A stretch of DNA of 64,000 nt from assembly GCF_025147485.1 (NCBI RefSeq), contig NZ_CP102263.1:1563501-1627500 (forward strand), read 5' to 3'. The first letter of the stretch is position 1. Every line of letters begins with the position of its first letter. Shown here in pieces: positions 10,029 to 19,252 of the stretch. The stretch comes from Bacteroides uniformis (GTDB taxonomy: Bacteria; Bacteroidota; Bacteroidia; Bacteroidales; Bacteroidaceae). The position numbers were made by a program, and so were the translations under genes. The notes beneath the pieces were generated by a model. That model saw only the letters and a list, made by a program, of their open reading frames with translations. It ran no database searches and was not told the origin of the DNA.

Positions 10029-13000
10029 ATGACGATAAGGTTAAACAAAGTAACAAGAGATTTAAATGTAGGGATTACGACGGCTGTCGAGTTCCTGCAA
10101 AAGAAGGGATTTACCGTTGAGGCAAATCCGAACACAAAAATTACGGATGAACAGTTCGAACTGCTCAAAAAGGAGTTTAGTACAGATAAGGACCTTAAGA
10201 TAAAGTCGGAGCGTTTCAGCCAGGAACGTCAGAGCAAGGACCGCAACAAGGCGTCCGTGTCTATTGACGGCTATAGGGAAACGCAGGAGAAAGCGAAGCC
10301 CGAGGAGATTAAGACGGTTGTTCCGGAAGACGCACGTCCGAAGTTCAAGCCGGTAGGCAAGATTGATTTGGACAAACTGAACCGTAGACCTGCTCCTGCT
10401 CAGGAAAAAGAGAAAGAAGCGGAAAAAGCGGTAGAGGAGAAGAAGGTGGAGGAACCGGCAGTTGTAGAAACGCCGAAACCGGAACCTGCTCCTGCTCCCC
10501 AACCGGAACCACAGCCGCAACCGGAGGTACAGCCGGCATCTGAGTCCGAGCCGCAGCCCGTTTCGGAACCGCAGCCACAACCCGTTGTCAAGGAAGAGCC
10601 TGCTCCGGTTGTAGAGGCTCAACAAGAATCTAAAAAGGAAGAAATGATAGAAGCGCCTGCTCCCGTACCGGTGGCTGAAGAAGCACCGGTTGAAAAAGAG
10701 GGGAAAGAAGAAGGAGAAGAAATCTTCAAGATACATCAGCCTGAGTTTGTTTCGAAGATTAATGTCATCGGACAGATAGACCTGGCGGCTCTGAACCAAT
10801 CCACACGCCCGAAGAAGAAATCGAAAGAGGAGAAACGCAAGGAGCGTGAAGAGAAGGAAAAGATTCGCCAGGATCAGAAGAAGCAGATGAAGGAAGCTAT
10901 CATCAAGGAAATCCGCCGTGATGACAGCAAGTTGAAGGATACCGCTGCCGGCGATGCCAACGGCAAGAAGAAACGTGTCCGTATCAATAAGGAGAAAGTG
11001 GACATCAACAATGCTTCCAACTTCCAGCGTGGTGGCAACGACCGTGGACACGCTGGTGCCCAGCAAGGTCAGGGTGCCCGCCCGCAAGGTGGAAACCAGC
11101 CTGGTGGAAACAATGCCAATAATAACCGCAACCGCAATAAGGACCGCTTCAAGAAGCCGGTCATCAAGCAGGAGGTTAGCGAGGAAGATGTAGCAAAGCA
11201 GGTAAAGGAAACTTTGGCACGCCTCACTTCCAAAGGAAAGAACAAAGGTGCCAAGTATCGTAAGGAAAAACGTGACATGGCTTCCAGCCGTATGCAGGAA
11301 TTGGAAGACATGGAAATGGCAGAAAGCAAGGTACTGAAGATTACGGAATTCGTGACGGCCAACGAGTTGGCAAGCATGATGGATGTTTCTGTTACTCAGG
11401 TCATCGCCACTTGTATGAGCATTGGTATGATGGTATCCATCAACCAGCGTCTGGATGCCGAGACCATCAACTTGGTGGCTGAGGAATTCGGCTTCAAGAC
11501 AGAATATGTAAGCGCAGAAGTGGCGCAGGCCATCGTAGAGGAAGAGGATGATGAGGAAGATTTGGAACCTCGCGCTCCGATTGTAACGGTGATGGGTCAC
11601 GTAGACCACGGTAAGACTTCATTGCTCGACTATATCCGTAAGGCGAATGTGATTGCCGGTGAAGCGGGTGGTATCACACAGCACATCGGTGCCTACCACG
11701 TGTCGCTGGACGACGGACGTAAGATTACATTCCTCGATACTCCGGGCCACGAGGCGTTTACCGCCATGCGTGCCCGTGGTGCCAAAGCTACGGATATTGC
11801 CATCATCATTGTGGCTGCTGACGACAACGTGATGCCGCAGACAAAGGAAGCCATCAACCATGCCATGGCTGCGGGTGTTCCTATTGTATTTGCAATCAAT
11901 AAGATTGATAAACCGACTGCCAACCCCGACAAGATTAAGGAAGAGCTGGCTGCCATGAACTTCTTGGTGGAAGAGTGGGGCGGTAAGTATCAGTCGCAAG
12001 ATATCTCTGCCAAAAAGGGTATCGGTGTACCCGAGTTGATGGAGAAAGTGCTGCTCGAAGCAGAAATGCTGGAGTTGAAAGCAAACCCGAACCGCCGTGC
12101 TACCGGTTCCATTATCGAGTCCTCATTGGATAAGGGTCGTGGCTATGTGGCTACGGTACTCGTTTCCAACGGTACCTTGAAAATGGGCGACATCGTGCTG
12201 GCGGGTACCAGCTACGGTAAGGTGAAGGCTATGTTCAATGAGCGTAACCAACGCATGCAGGAGGCTGGTCCTTCTACACCTGCCCTGATATTGGGCTTGA
12301 ACGGTGCACCTGCTGCTGGCGACACGTTCCACGTAATCGAAACGGAGCAGGAAGCACGCGAGATTGCCAACAAACGCGAACAGTTGCAGCGTGAACAAGG
12401 TTTGCGTACGCAGAAGATGCTGACGCTCGACGAAGTGGGCCGCCGTCTGGCGCTGGGTGACTTCCATGAGCTGAACGTGATTGTGAAGGGTGACGTGGAC
12501 GGTTCTGTGGAAGCGTTGAGCGACTCTTTAATCAAGCTGTCTACGGAGCAGGTGCAGGTAAACGTAATCCACAAGGGTGTCGGTCAGATTTCCGAATCGG
12601 ATGTCTCGCTGGCTGCCGCTTCGGATGCGATTATCGTCGGTTTCCAAGTACGTCCTTCGGGTGCTGCCGCCAAGATGGCAGAGCAGGAGGGTGTGGATAT
12701 CCGCAAGTACTCCGTCATCTACGATGCCATCGAAGAGGTGAAGGCTGCCATGGAAGGTATGCTGGCACCGACATTGAAGGAGCAGATAACGGCAACCATC
12801 GAGGTGCGCGAAGTGTTCAACATCACGAAGGTGGGACTGGTGGCAGGTGCCATGGTCAAGACCGGAAAGGTGAAACGCAGCGACAAGGCCCGTTTGATAC
12901 GCGACGGTATCGTAATCTTTACGGGTGCCATCAATGCCCTGAAGCGCTTCAAGGACGACGTGAAGGAGGTAGGTACCAATTTCGAGTGCGGTATCAGCCT

Positions 13001-13076
13001 GACAAACTGCAACGACATCAAGGTGGGCGATATTATCGAATCTTACGAAGAAATAGAAGTGAAGCAAACATTATAA
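10029..13076 (+). CDS. infB: Translation initiation factor IF-2
   Basis: The 1015-residue GTPase delivers initiator fMet-tRNA to the 30S subunit. The N-terminal domain starts [15 protein letters not shown]; residues about 120-225 are a low-complexity Pro/Glu/Gln/Val-rich linker, followed by a Lys/Glu/Arg-rich region (about 255-310) and an Asn/Gly/Arg-rich stretch (about 335-375). The second IF2_N domain lies around 435-490. The G domain carries GHVDHGKTS (G1), DTPGHEAF (G3) and NKIDK (G4), followed by IF2 domains II-IV to the end. The long N-terminal extension is typical for Bacteroides IF-2. The linker is repetitive enough to vary in length between strains. Confidence 0.97.
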   Translation: MTIRLNKVTRDLNVGITTAVEFLQKKGFTVEANPNTKITDEQFELLKKEFSTDKDLKIKSERFSQERQSKDRNKASVSIDGYRETQEKAKPEEIKTVVPEDARPKFKPVGKIDLDKLNRRPAPAQEKEKEAEKAVEEKKVEEPAVVETPKPEPAPAPQPEPQPQPEVQPASESEPQPVSEPQPQPVVKEEPAPVVEAQQESKKEEMIEAPAPVPVAEEAPVEKEGKEEGEEIFKIHQPEFVSKINVIGQIDLAALNQSTRPKKKSKEEKRKEREEKEKIRQDQKKQMKEAIIKEIRRDDSKLKDTAAGDANGKKKRVRINKEKVDINNASNFQRGGNDRGHAGAQQGQGARPQGGNQPGGNNANNNRNRNKDRFKKPVIKQEVSEEDVAKQVKETLARLTSKGKNKGAKYRKEKRDMASSRMQELEDMEMAESKVLKITEFVTANELASMMDVSVTQVIATCMSIGMMVSINQRLDAETINLVAEEFGFKTEYVSAEVAQAIVEEEDDEEDLEPRAPIVTVMGHVDHGKTSLLDYIRKANVIAGEAGGITQHIGAYHVSLDDGRKITFLDTPGHEAFTAMRARGAKATDIAIIIVAADDNVMPQTKEAINHAMAAGVPIVFAINKIDKPTANPDKIKEELAAMNFLVEEWGGKYQSQDISAKKGIGVPELMEKVLLEAEMLELKANPNRRATGSIIESSLDKGRGYVATVLVSNGTLKMGDIVLAGTSYGKVKAMFNERNQRMQEAGPSTPALILGLNGAPAAGDTFHVIETEQEAREIANKREQLQREQGLRTQKMLTLDEVGRRLALGDFHELNVIVKGDVDGSVEALSDSLIKLSTEQVQVNVIHKGVGQISESDVSLAAASDAIIVGFQVRPSGAAAKMAEQEGVDIRKYSVIYDAIEEVKAAMEGMLAPTLKEQITATIEVREVFNITKVGLVAGAMVKTGKVKRSDKARLIRDGIVIFTGAINALKRFKDDVKEVGTNFECGISLTNCNDIKVGDIIESYEEIEVKQTL

Positions 13077-13090
13077 TTGAATAATGTACA

Positions 13091-13225
13091 AATATGCTAA
13101 TGTGCCAATTGGCTGCGCGTACAGAAAATGCCGCAGGGCAATTGGCACATTTTGCATATTAGTTATTTGCTCATTGACCCATTAGCATATTGGCACATTA
13201 GCATATTGTCACATTGGTACATTAA
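13091..13225. repeat. Inverted and direct repeats in the infB-CvpA gap
   Basis: AATATGCTAATGTGCCAATTG (13091-13111, 21 bp written here as two parts: AATATGCTAA then TGTGCCAATTG) pairs with CAATTGGCACA...GCATATT (13139-13160). An inner gctgcg/cgcag arm extends the pairing. Direct copies of the unit CATTAGCATATTGGCACATT follow at about 13179-13225. It is the same family as the nusA-infB repeat. A hairpin here could stabilise or partly terminate the infB transcript. Confidence 0.75.
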
Positions 13226-13229
13226 TTTT

Positions 13230-13742
13230 ATGGCAATTATAGATATCATCATATTGGCTGCTTTCGGCTTGGGCGCAATCATCGGCTTCATGAAAGGTTT
13301 TGTGAAGCAATTGGCCTCTCTGCTGGGGCTGATTGTCGGTCTGCTGGCGGCAAAGGCTTTGTATGCCTCGTTGGCAGTGAAGCTGTGCCCCATGTTGACA
13401 GACTCTATGACAGTGGCGCAAGTACTGGCATTTGTCTTCATCTGGCTGGCTGTTCCTTTGCTCTTCTCCCTGGTGGCTTCTCTGCTGACCCGGGCAATGG
13501 AGGCCGTCTCGCTGGGCTGGCTCAATCATTGGTTGGGGGCTGGTCTAGGGGCTTTGAAGTACCTCCTGCTGACGAGCCTGCTGATTGGTGTCATCGAATT
13601 TATAGACGGAGACAATACGCTGATTAGCAAAACAAAAAAGAAAGAATCAGTGTTATATTATCCTATGGAAGAGTTTGCCGGGATATTCTTTCCCGCAGCA
13701 AAGGCGGTTACGGAGCAGATTGTAAACGGAGACTTTGACTGA
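13230..13742 (+). CDS. CvpA family membrane protein
   Basis: The protein from ATG at 13230 has 170 residues and four predicted membrane segments (about 5-22, 28-48, 66-88 and 105-125), with a C-terminal cytoplasmic tail. This matches the CvpA family, named for colicin V production but with a general role in envelope homeostasis. The open frame extends upstream to 13128, but that extension translates the intergenic repeat, so the start MAIIDIIIL at 13230 is preferred. It lies between infB and the suf genes on the same strand. The family call rests on topology and the GFMKGFVKQ region; confidence is good but not absolute. Confidence 0.8.
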   Translation: MAIIDIIILAAFGLGAIIGFMKGFVKQLASLLGLIVGLLAAKALYASLAVKLCPMLTDSMTVAQVLAFVFIWLAVPLLFSLVASLLTRAMEAVSLGWLNHWLGAGLGALKYLLLTSLLIGVIEFIDGDNTLISKTKKKESVLYYPMEEFAGIFFPAAKAVTEQIVNGDFD

Positions 13743-13790
13743 TACCGTGAACCGTGATTTTGTAATTCATAATTTGTAATTATAGAAGTG

Positions 13791-15245
13791 ATGCAACAAG
13801 AAGAACCCAATAAATATGTAAAGGAACTCACTCAGGAGAAGTATAAGTACGGTTTCACGACCGACGTGCATACAGACATCATTGAGCGCGGGCTGAATGA
13901 AGATGTAGTGCGGCTTATCTCTGAGAAGAAGGGAGAACCGGAATGGTTGCTGGAGTTCCGCCTGAAGGCATATCGCCACTGGCTGACATTGGAGATGCCT
14001 ACATGGGCACATCTCCGCATTCCCGAAATAGATTATCAGGCCATATCCTACTATGCCGACCCTACGAAGAAGAAGGAAGGACCGAAAAGCATGGATGAGG
14101 TGGACCCTGAGTTGATAAAGACTTTCAATAAGCTGGGCATTCCGCTGGAAGAACAGATGGCGTTAAGCGGTATGGCTGTGGATGCCGTTATGGACTCGGT
14201 GTCTGTAAAGACTACCTTCAAGGAGACGCTGATGGAGAAAGGAATCATCTTCTGCTCGTTCAGCGAGGCTGTACGCGAGCATCCCGACTTGGTACAGAAA
14301 TATCTCGGTTCGGTGGTGCCTTATCGTGACAACTTCTTTGCGGCACTGAACTCGGCGGTGTTCTCCGACGGTTCTTTTGTCTATATCCCGAAGGGGGTAC
14401 GTTGTCCGATGGAGTTGTCCACCTATTTCCGCATCAATGCCCGCAATACGGGGCAGTTCGAAAGAACCTTGATTGTGGCGGATGATGATTCGTACGTTTC
14501 TTATCTGGAAGGGTGTACGGCTCCGATGCGTGACGAGAACCAGTTGCACGCGGCCATTGTGGAAATTGTGGTGCACGACCGTGCAGAAGTGAAATACAGC
14601 ACCGTGCAGAACTGGTATCCCGGTGATGCCGAGGGCCGGGGTGGTGTCTATAACTTTGTGACGAAGCGTGGCCATTGTAAAGGGGTGGACAGTAAACTGT
14701 CTTGGACGCAAGTGGAAACAGGTTCGGCCATTACCTGGAAGTATCCGTCTTGCATCCTTTCCGGCGACAATTCGACAGCGGAGTTCTATAGTGTGGCAGT
14801 AACCAATAACCATCAGCAGGCAGACACGGGAACAAAGATGATTCATCTGGGCAAGAATACCCGGAGCACCATTGTGAGCAAAGGCATTTCTGCCGGAAAG
14901 AGCGAAAACTCTTACCGCGGCTTGGTGCGCGTGGCACAGAAAGCGGACAATGCTCGTAATTACAGCCAGTGCGACTCCTTGCTACTTGGTGACAAATGCG
15001 GCGCGCATACTTTCCCCTACATGGATATTCACAATGAAACGGCCATCGTGGAGCATGAGGCCACTACCAGCAAAATCAGTGAGGACCAGATATTCTACTG
15101 CAATCAGCGCGGTATTTCTACGGAAGATGCCGTGGGGCTGATTGTGAACGGTTATGCCAAAGAAGTTTTGAATAAACTTCCGATGGAGTTTGCCGTAGAA
15201 GCGCAGAAGTTGCTTGCCATTTCGCTGGAAGGAAGTGTGGGGTGA
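13791..15245 (+). CDS. sufB: Fe-S cluster assembly protein SufB
   Basis: The 484-residue protein (ATG at 13791; an in-frame GTG lies 3 bases earlier) is the SufB scaffold subunit of the SufBC2D complex, which builds Fe-S clusters in the cytoplasm. It carries the family-typical segments [19 protein letters not shown], the CTAPM region, and [18 protein letters not shown] with the conserved Cys near the C-terminal third, then NQRGIST. It heads the order sufB-sufC-sufD-sufS. A 118-bp gap with a perfect 18-bp inverted repeat separates it from sufC. No sufE, sufU or sufA lies in this cluster. Confidence 0.96.
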   Translation: MQQEEPNKYVKELTQEKYKYGFTTDVHTDIIERGLNEDVVRLISEKKGEPEWLLEFRLKAYRHWLTLEMPTWAHLRIPEIDYQAISYYADPTKKKEGPKSMDEVDPELIKTFNKLGIPLEEQMALSGMAVDAVMDSVSVKTTFKETLMEKGIIFCSFSEAVREHPDLVQKYLGSVVPYRDNFFAALNSAVFSDGSFVYIPKGVRCPMELSTYFRINARNTGQFERTLIVADDDSYVSYLEGCTAPMRDENQLHAAIVEIVVHDRAEVKYSTVQNWYPGDAEGRGGVYNFVTKRGHCKGVDSKLSWTQVETGSAITWKYPSCILSGDNSTAEFYSVAVTNNHQQADTGTKMIHLGKNTRSTIVSKGISAGKSENSYRGLVRVAQKADNARNYSQCDSLLLGDKCGAHTFPYMDIHNETAIVEHEATTSKISEDQIFYCNQRGISTEDAVGLIVNGYAKEVLNKLPMEFAVEAQKLLAISLEGSVG

Positions 15246-15261
15246 TTGGACGATTAGACGA

Positions 15262-15341
15262 TTTACGATTTACGATTGAAGTTTGATTGTAGATGTGAAT
15301 CGTTTAATATTTAAGGGGTAATATCAATCGTAAATCGTAAA
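15262..15341. repeat. Perfect 18-bp inverted repeat between sufB and sufC
   Basis: TTTACGATTTACGATTGA (15262-15279) and its exact complement TCAATCGTAAATCGTAAA (15324-15341) can form a stem around 44 bases. Each arm is itself built from repeated ATTTACG units, and further single copies occur at both edges. No T-run follows, so this is not a standard terminator; it may modulate sufB/sufC stoichiometry through mRNA processing. Confidence 0.8.
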
Positions 15342-15363
15342 TAATAAAATCGTAAATATAAAG

Positions 15364-16119
15364 ATGTTAGAGATAAAAGACCTGCATGCCAGCATCAATG
15401 GCAAAGAGATATTGAAAGGCATTAACTTGACTATCCGTGACGGTGAAGTACATGCGCTGATGGGACAGAACGGTGCCGGTAAAAGTACGTTGAGTAACGT
15501 GTTGGTGGGACATCCGGCTTATGAAGTGACGCGCGGCTCCATCACCTTTAATGGCAAGGACTTGCTTGCCATGAGTCCTGAGGACCGTGCACATGAAGGA
15601 ATCTTTCTTTCTTTCCAGGCTCCGGTAGAGATTCCGGGCGTGTCGATGGTGAACTTCATGCGTGCTGCCGTGAATGAGCAACGCAAGTACCGCCATCTGC
15701 CTGCCTTGTCCGCCAGCGAGTTCCTGAAGCTGATGCGCGAGAAGCGCGCCATTGTGGAACTGGATAACAAGCTTGCCAACCGCAGCGTGAACGAAGGTTT
15801 CAGTGGCGGTGAGAAGAAGCGTAACGAGATATTCCAGATGGCGATGTTGGAACCGACTTTCGCCATTCTGGACGAGACGGATTCCGGATTGGATGTGGAT
15901 GCCCTGCGTATTGTGGCCGACGGTTTCAACAAACTCAAGACTGCGGAAACCAGTGCCATGGTCATCACCCACTACCAGCGCTTGTTGGACTATATCAAAC
16001 CCGATACGGTACATGTACTGCTGGGCGGACGCATCGTAAAAACCGGTGGACCGGAATTGGCGAAGGAGATTGAAACACGTGGCTTCGATTGGATAAGGAA
16101 AGAAGCAGGTGAATTATAA
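15364..16119 (+). CDS. sufC: Fe-S cluster assembly ATPase SufC
   Basis: The 251-residue protein is an ABC-type ATPase without membrane domains. It has Walker A GQNGAGKST (about 36-44), signature NEGFSGGEKKRNE (about 144-156), Walker B FAILDETDSGLD (about 166-177) and the switch His in VITHYQRL. SufC works with SufB and SufD as the energy-coupling subunit of the scaffold complex. The stop lies 17 bp before the sufD start, so the two are co-transcribed. Length and motifs are fully typical. Confidence 0.97.
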   Translation: MLEIKDLHASINGKEILKGINLTIRDGEVHALMGQNGAGKSTLSNVLVGHPAYEVTRGSITFNGKDLLAMSPEDRAHEGIFLSFQAPVEIPGVSMVNFMRAAVNEQRKYRHLPALSASEFLKLMREKRAIVELDNKLANRSVNEGFSGGEKKRNEIFQMAMLEPTFAILDETDSGLDVDALRIVADGFNKLKTAETSAMVITHYQRLLDYIKPDTVHVLLGGRIVKTGGPELAKEIETRGFDWIRKEAGEL

Positions 16120-16136
16120 ACTCATAATCTGAAAAC

Positions 16137-17480
16137 ATGAGTGTAGAGCAACAATACATAGACCTTTTCTCCCAAACGGAGGCGATGATATGCCGGCATA
16201 GTGCCGAGGTGCTGAATGCGCCGCGTGCCGCTGCTTTTGCTGACTTTGAGCGCTTGGGCTTTCCCACCCGTAAGGAGGAGAAATACAAATATACGGATAT
16301 CAGCAAGTTCTTTGAGCCGGATTATGGCTTGAACTTGAACCGGTTGGAAATTCCGGTGAATCCTTATGAAGTGTTCAAGTGCGATGTTCCCAATATGAGC
16401 ACTGCTCTTTATTTTGTGGTGAACGATGCTTTTTATGGCAGGGCTTTGCCTAAGTCCCATCTGCCTGAAGGGGTTATCTTCGGCAGCCTGAAGGAGGTGG
16501 CCGAGAAACATCCCGATTTGGTGAAGAAATATTATGGCAAGTTGGCTGATACGGCAGAGGATGGGGTGACGGCGTTCAACACCGCTTTTGCACAAGACGG
16601 CGTTCTGTTTTATGTTCCTAAGAACGTGGTGGTAGAGAAACCTATTCAGCTGGTGAATATCCTGCGTGGTGACGTCAATTTTATGGTGAACCGCCGTGTG
16701 CTGATTATTCTGGAGGAGGGTGCACAAGCCCGCTTGTTGGTGTGTGACCATGCGATGGACGGCGTGAACTTCCTGGCAACGCAGGTGATAGAAATCTTTG
16801 CCGGTGAGAATGCCATTTTCGATTTTTATGAACTCGAAGAGACACACACCAGTACGGTACGTATCAGCAATATGTATGTAAGGCAGGAAGCCAATAGTAA
16901 TGTATTGCTGAATGGTATGACCTTGCACAACGGAACTACACGGAATACAACCTGTGTGACGCTTGCCGGTGAACATGCGGAGCTGAATCTGTGCGGTATG
17001 GCCATTGCAGACAAGAATCAGCATGTGGACAATCATACGACAATCGACCATGCCGTGCCCAACTGTACCAGCAATGAGCTTTATAAGTATGTCCTTGACG
17101 AGCAGGCTGTAGGTGCCTTTGCCGGTCTGGTTTTAGTGCGCCCTGACGCACAGCACACCAGTTCGCAACAGACCAACCGCAATCTTTGTGCCACCCGAGA
17201 TGCACATATGTACACCCAGCCTCAGCTGGAGATTTATGCAGATGACGTGAAGTGCAGTCACGGCGCTACGGTGGGGCAGCTCGATGAAAGCGCTCTCTTC
17301 TATATGCGGCAGCGTGGTATCCCGGTGCGCGAGGCGCGCCTGCTGCTGATGTTCGCTTTTGTCAACGAAGTTATCGACACCATCCGTTTGGATGCTTTGA
17401 AAGACCGTCTGCATCTGCTGGTAGAGAAGCGTTTCCGGGGGGAACTGAACAAATGCCAGGGGTGCGCCATCTGCAAGTGA
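16137..17480 (+). CDS. sufD: Fe-S cluster assembly protein SufD
   Basis: The 447-residue protein is the SufD partner of SufB, a right-handed beta-helix scaffold subunit. The region about 350-420 carries ADDVKCSHGATVGQLDESAL and FYMRQRGIP, which are diagnostic of SufD, including the conserved His after CS. The N-terminal helical region contains the FPTRKEEKYKYTD segment typical of the family. It ends with three Cys residues (KCQGCAICK), a tail not needed for the family call. It lies between sufC and sufS, with 22 bp to the latter. Confidence 0.95.
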   Translation: MSVEQQYIDLFSQTEAMICRHSAEVLNAPRAAAFADFERLGFPTRKEEKYKYTDISKFFEPDYGLNLNRLEIPVNPYEVFKCDVPNMSTALYFVVNDAFYGRALPKSHLPEGVIFGSLKEVAEKHPDLVKKYYGKLADTAEDGVTAFNTAFAQDGVLFYVPKNVVVEKPIQLVNILRGDVNFMVNRRVLIILEEGAQARLLVCDHAMDGVNFLATQVIEIFAGENAIFDFYELEETHTSTVRISNMYVRQEANSNVLLNGMTLHNGTTRNTTCVTLAGEHAELNLCGMAIADKNQHVDNHTTIDHAVPNCTSNELYKYVLDEQAVGAFAGLVLVRPDAQHTSSQQTNRNLCATRDAHMYTQPQLEIYADDVKCSHGATVGQLDESALFYMRQRGIPVREARLLLMFAFVNEVIDTIRLDALKDRLHLLVEKRFRGELNKCQGCAICK

Positions 17481-17502
17481 TAGCTTATAATTTCGATTCA
17501 TT

Positions 17503-18768
17503 ATGAACAACGATATAAATAAGAGTAGTATCTTGGCTCCCCTCCCTATGGGAGAGGGGCTGGGGGAGAGGCTTCGAGCTGATTTCCCTATCCTTTCCCG
17601 TGAGGTATATGGCAAGCCGTTGGTCTATCTGGACAACGGCGCGACTACGCAGAAACCTCGCCAGGTAGTAAATGCCATTACGGACGAATATTATTCGGTG
17701 AATGCCAATGTGCATCGCGGAGTGCACTTCCTGTCGCAGCAGGCTACAGAGCTGCACGAGGCCTCGCGTGAGACGGTGAGACGTTTCATCAATGCTCGCA
17801 GCACGAATGAGATTGTCTTCACCCGTGGTACGACGGAGAGTATCAACCTGCTTGTCTCCAGCTTTGGTGAGGAATTTATGCAGGAGGGGGATGAGGTGAT
17901 TCTTTCTGTGATGGAACACCATAGCAACATTGTTCCCTGGCAGCTGCTTGCCGCCAAGCGTGGAATTACCATCAAGGTGATTCCGATGAATGACAAGGGC
18001 GAACTCTTATTGGACGAATATAGGCAGTTGTTCTCCGAACGTACCAGGATTGTCAGTGTGGCGCATGTTTCCAATGTGCTGGGTACGGTCAATCCCGTCA
18101 AGGAGATGATTGCTTTTGCCCATGAGCAGGGTGTTCCGGTGCTTGTGGACGGTGCCCAGTCCATTCCCCACATGCCGGTAGATGTGCAGGATCTGGATGC
18201 CGATTTCTTCGTTTTCTCCGCGCACAAGGTGTATGGTCCTACGGGGGTAGGGGTGCTTTATGGTAAAGAGGGGTGGCTGGATAGGATACCTCCCTATCAG
18301 GGCGGTGGAGAGATGATTCAGCATGTATCTTTTGAAAAGACTACCTTCAATGAATTGCCCTTCAAGTTTGAAGCCGGTACGCCGGATTATATCGGTACTA
18401 CCGGACTTGCCAAAGCTTTGGACTACGTTTCGTTGGTTGGGATGGACAAGATTGCCGCCTATGAACACGAATTGACCCAGTATGCCATGCAACGGCTGAA
18501 AGAGATTCCCGGTATGCGTATCTTCGGCGAGGCAGAAGACAAGGGTAGTGTCATATCGTTTCTGGTAGGTGATATCCATCATTTTGATATGGGTACATTG
18601 CTCGACCGTCTTGGCATTGCCGTACGCACGGGACATCACTGTGCCCAACCATTGATGCAGCGTCTTGGCATCGAAGGAACAGTGCGTGCATCTTTCGGGC
18701 TTTACAATACCCGGGAGGAGATAGATGTGCTGGTGGCAGGTATAGTTCGTGTCAGCCGGATGTTCTGA
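17503..18768 (+). CDS. sufS: Cysteine desulfurase SufS, with an in-frame palindromic insertion
   Basis: The 421-residue PLP enzyme releases sulfur from cysteine for Fe-S assembly. PLP-binding Lys lies in FSAHKVYGPTG, and the catalytic Cys in TGHHCAQPL; GNTT-like and HHSNIVPWQ segments complete the class V aminotransferase fold of the SufS group. Residues about 12-24 (LAPLPMGEGLGER) are encoded by a GC-rich palindromic sequence at 17537-17573 that is not part of the enzyme; the normal protein begins near LRADFPILSREVYGK. The upstream ATG at 17503 is the only good start before the insertion. It is the last gene of the suf cluster. Confidence 0.95.
   Translation: MNNDINKSSILAPLPMGEGLGERLRADFPILSREVYGKPLVYLDNGATTQKPRQVVNAITDEYYSVNANVHRGVHFLSQQATELHEASRETVRRFINARSTNEIVFTRGTTESINLLVSSFGEEFMQEGDEVILSVMEHHSNIVPWQLLAAKRGITIKVIPMNDKGELLLDEYRQLFSERTRIVSVAHVSNVLGTVNPVKEMIAFAHEQGVPVLVDGAQSIPHMPVDVQDLDADFFVFSAHKVYGPTGVGVLYGKEGWLDRIPPYQGGGEMIQHVSFEKTTFNELPFKFEAGTPDYIGTTGLAKALDYVSLVGMDKIAAYEHELTQYAMQRLKEIPGMRIFGEAEDKGSVISFLVGDIHHFDMGTLLDRLGIAVRTGHHCAQPLMQRLGIEGTVRASFGLYNTREEIDVLVAGIVRVSRMF
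17537..17573. repeat. GC-rich palindromic repeat inserted in the 5' end of sufS
   Basis: CCCCTCCC (17539-17546) and GGGAGAGGGG (17550-17559) pair with one bulge, followed by a second G-rich half (ctgggggagaggc). The sequence keeps the reading frame open and gives the peptide APLPMGEGLGER, a product I recognise from palindromic repeat sequences in many bacterial genomes. It resembles protein-coding palindromic elements rather than native sufS sequence. Confidence 0.75.
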
Positions 18769-18838
18769 CCAAAGCAAAGCTTTGCAACCTTTCTTTCATT
18801 CCTTGCGTCTAATATGTCAACAACTAAAAAAATGAATT

Positions 18839-19159
18839 ATGTTAGTAACAACAACCCCGACTATTGAGGGTGGACGTATCACCCGCTATTATGGCATCGT
18901 TTCCGGTGAAACGATTATCGGTGCCAATGTATTCCGCGATTTCTTTGCCAGCATCCGCGACGTGGTGGGTGGGCGAAGTGGCTCTTATGAAGAAGTGCTG
19001 CGCGAAGCTAAAGATATAGCCTTGCGCGAGATGCAAGAACATGCCCGTGCTATGGGTGCCAATGCCGTGATTGGTGTAGACTTGGACTATGAAACGGTAG
19101 GAGGCAGTGGCAGCATGTTGATGGTTACGGCATGCGGTACGGCTGTAACGGTGGAATAA
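18839..19159 (+). CDS. YbjQ/UPF0145 family protein
   Basis: The 106-residue protein matches the YbjQ (UPF0145) family, a small cytoplasmic protein proposed to form pentamers and sometimes annotated as heavy-metal binding; its function is not established. Typical segments are the [19 protein letters not shown] start, the central helix with [19 protein letters not shown], and the [15 protein letters not shown] strand near the end. It stands alone: 70 bp after sufS, and followed by an intrinsic terminator before the convergent LruC gene. Confidence 0.88.
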   Translation: MLVTTTPTIEGGRITRYYGIVSGETIIGANVFRDFFASIRDVVGGRSGSYEEVLREAKDIALREMQEHARAMGANAVIGVDLDYETVGGSGSMLMVTACGTAVTVE

Positions 19160-19196
19160 GTTCGCTCTACTATATTACAACATAGGAAGATATAAG

Positions 19197-19230
19197 AAAT
19201 GGCAACCCTGTGAATGGTTGCCATTTTCTT
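19197..19230 (+). terminator. Intrinsic terminator after the YbjQ-like gene
   Basis: AAATGGCAACC (19197-19207) and GGTTGCCATTT (19216-19226) form an 11-bp perfect stem with an 8-base loop, followed by T-rich sequence on the + strand. With A-rich sequence on the other side it may also serve the convergent gene ending at 19253. Confidence 0.85.
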
Positions 19231-19252
19231 TATAAGGAGTATCTTTTATCGG

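Noticed and set aside
13128..13229. N-terminal extension of the CvpA-like protein
   Set aside because: The extension translates the intergenic repeat family; the natural start with the first membrane helix is at 13230.
15262..15341. Intrinsic terminator after sufB
   Set aside because: The 44-base loop and missing T-run do not fit, and sufC needs to be transcribed from the same mRNA.
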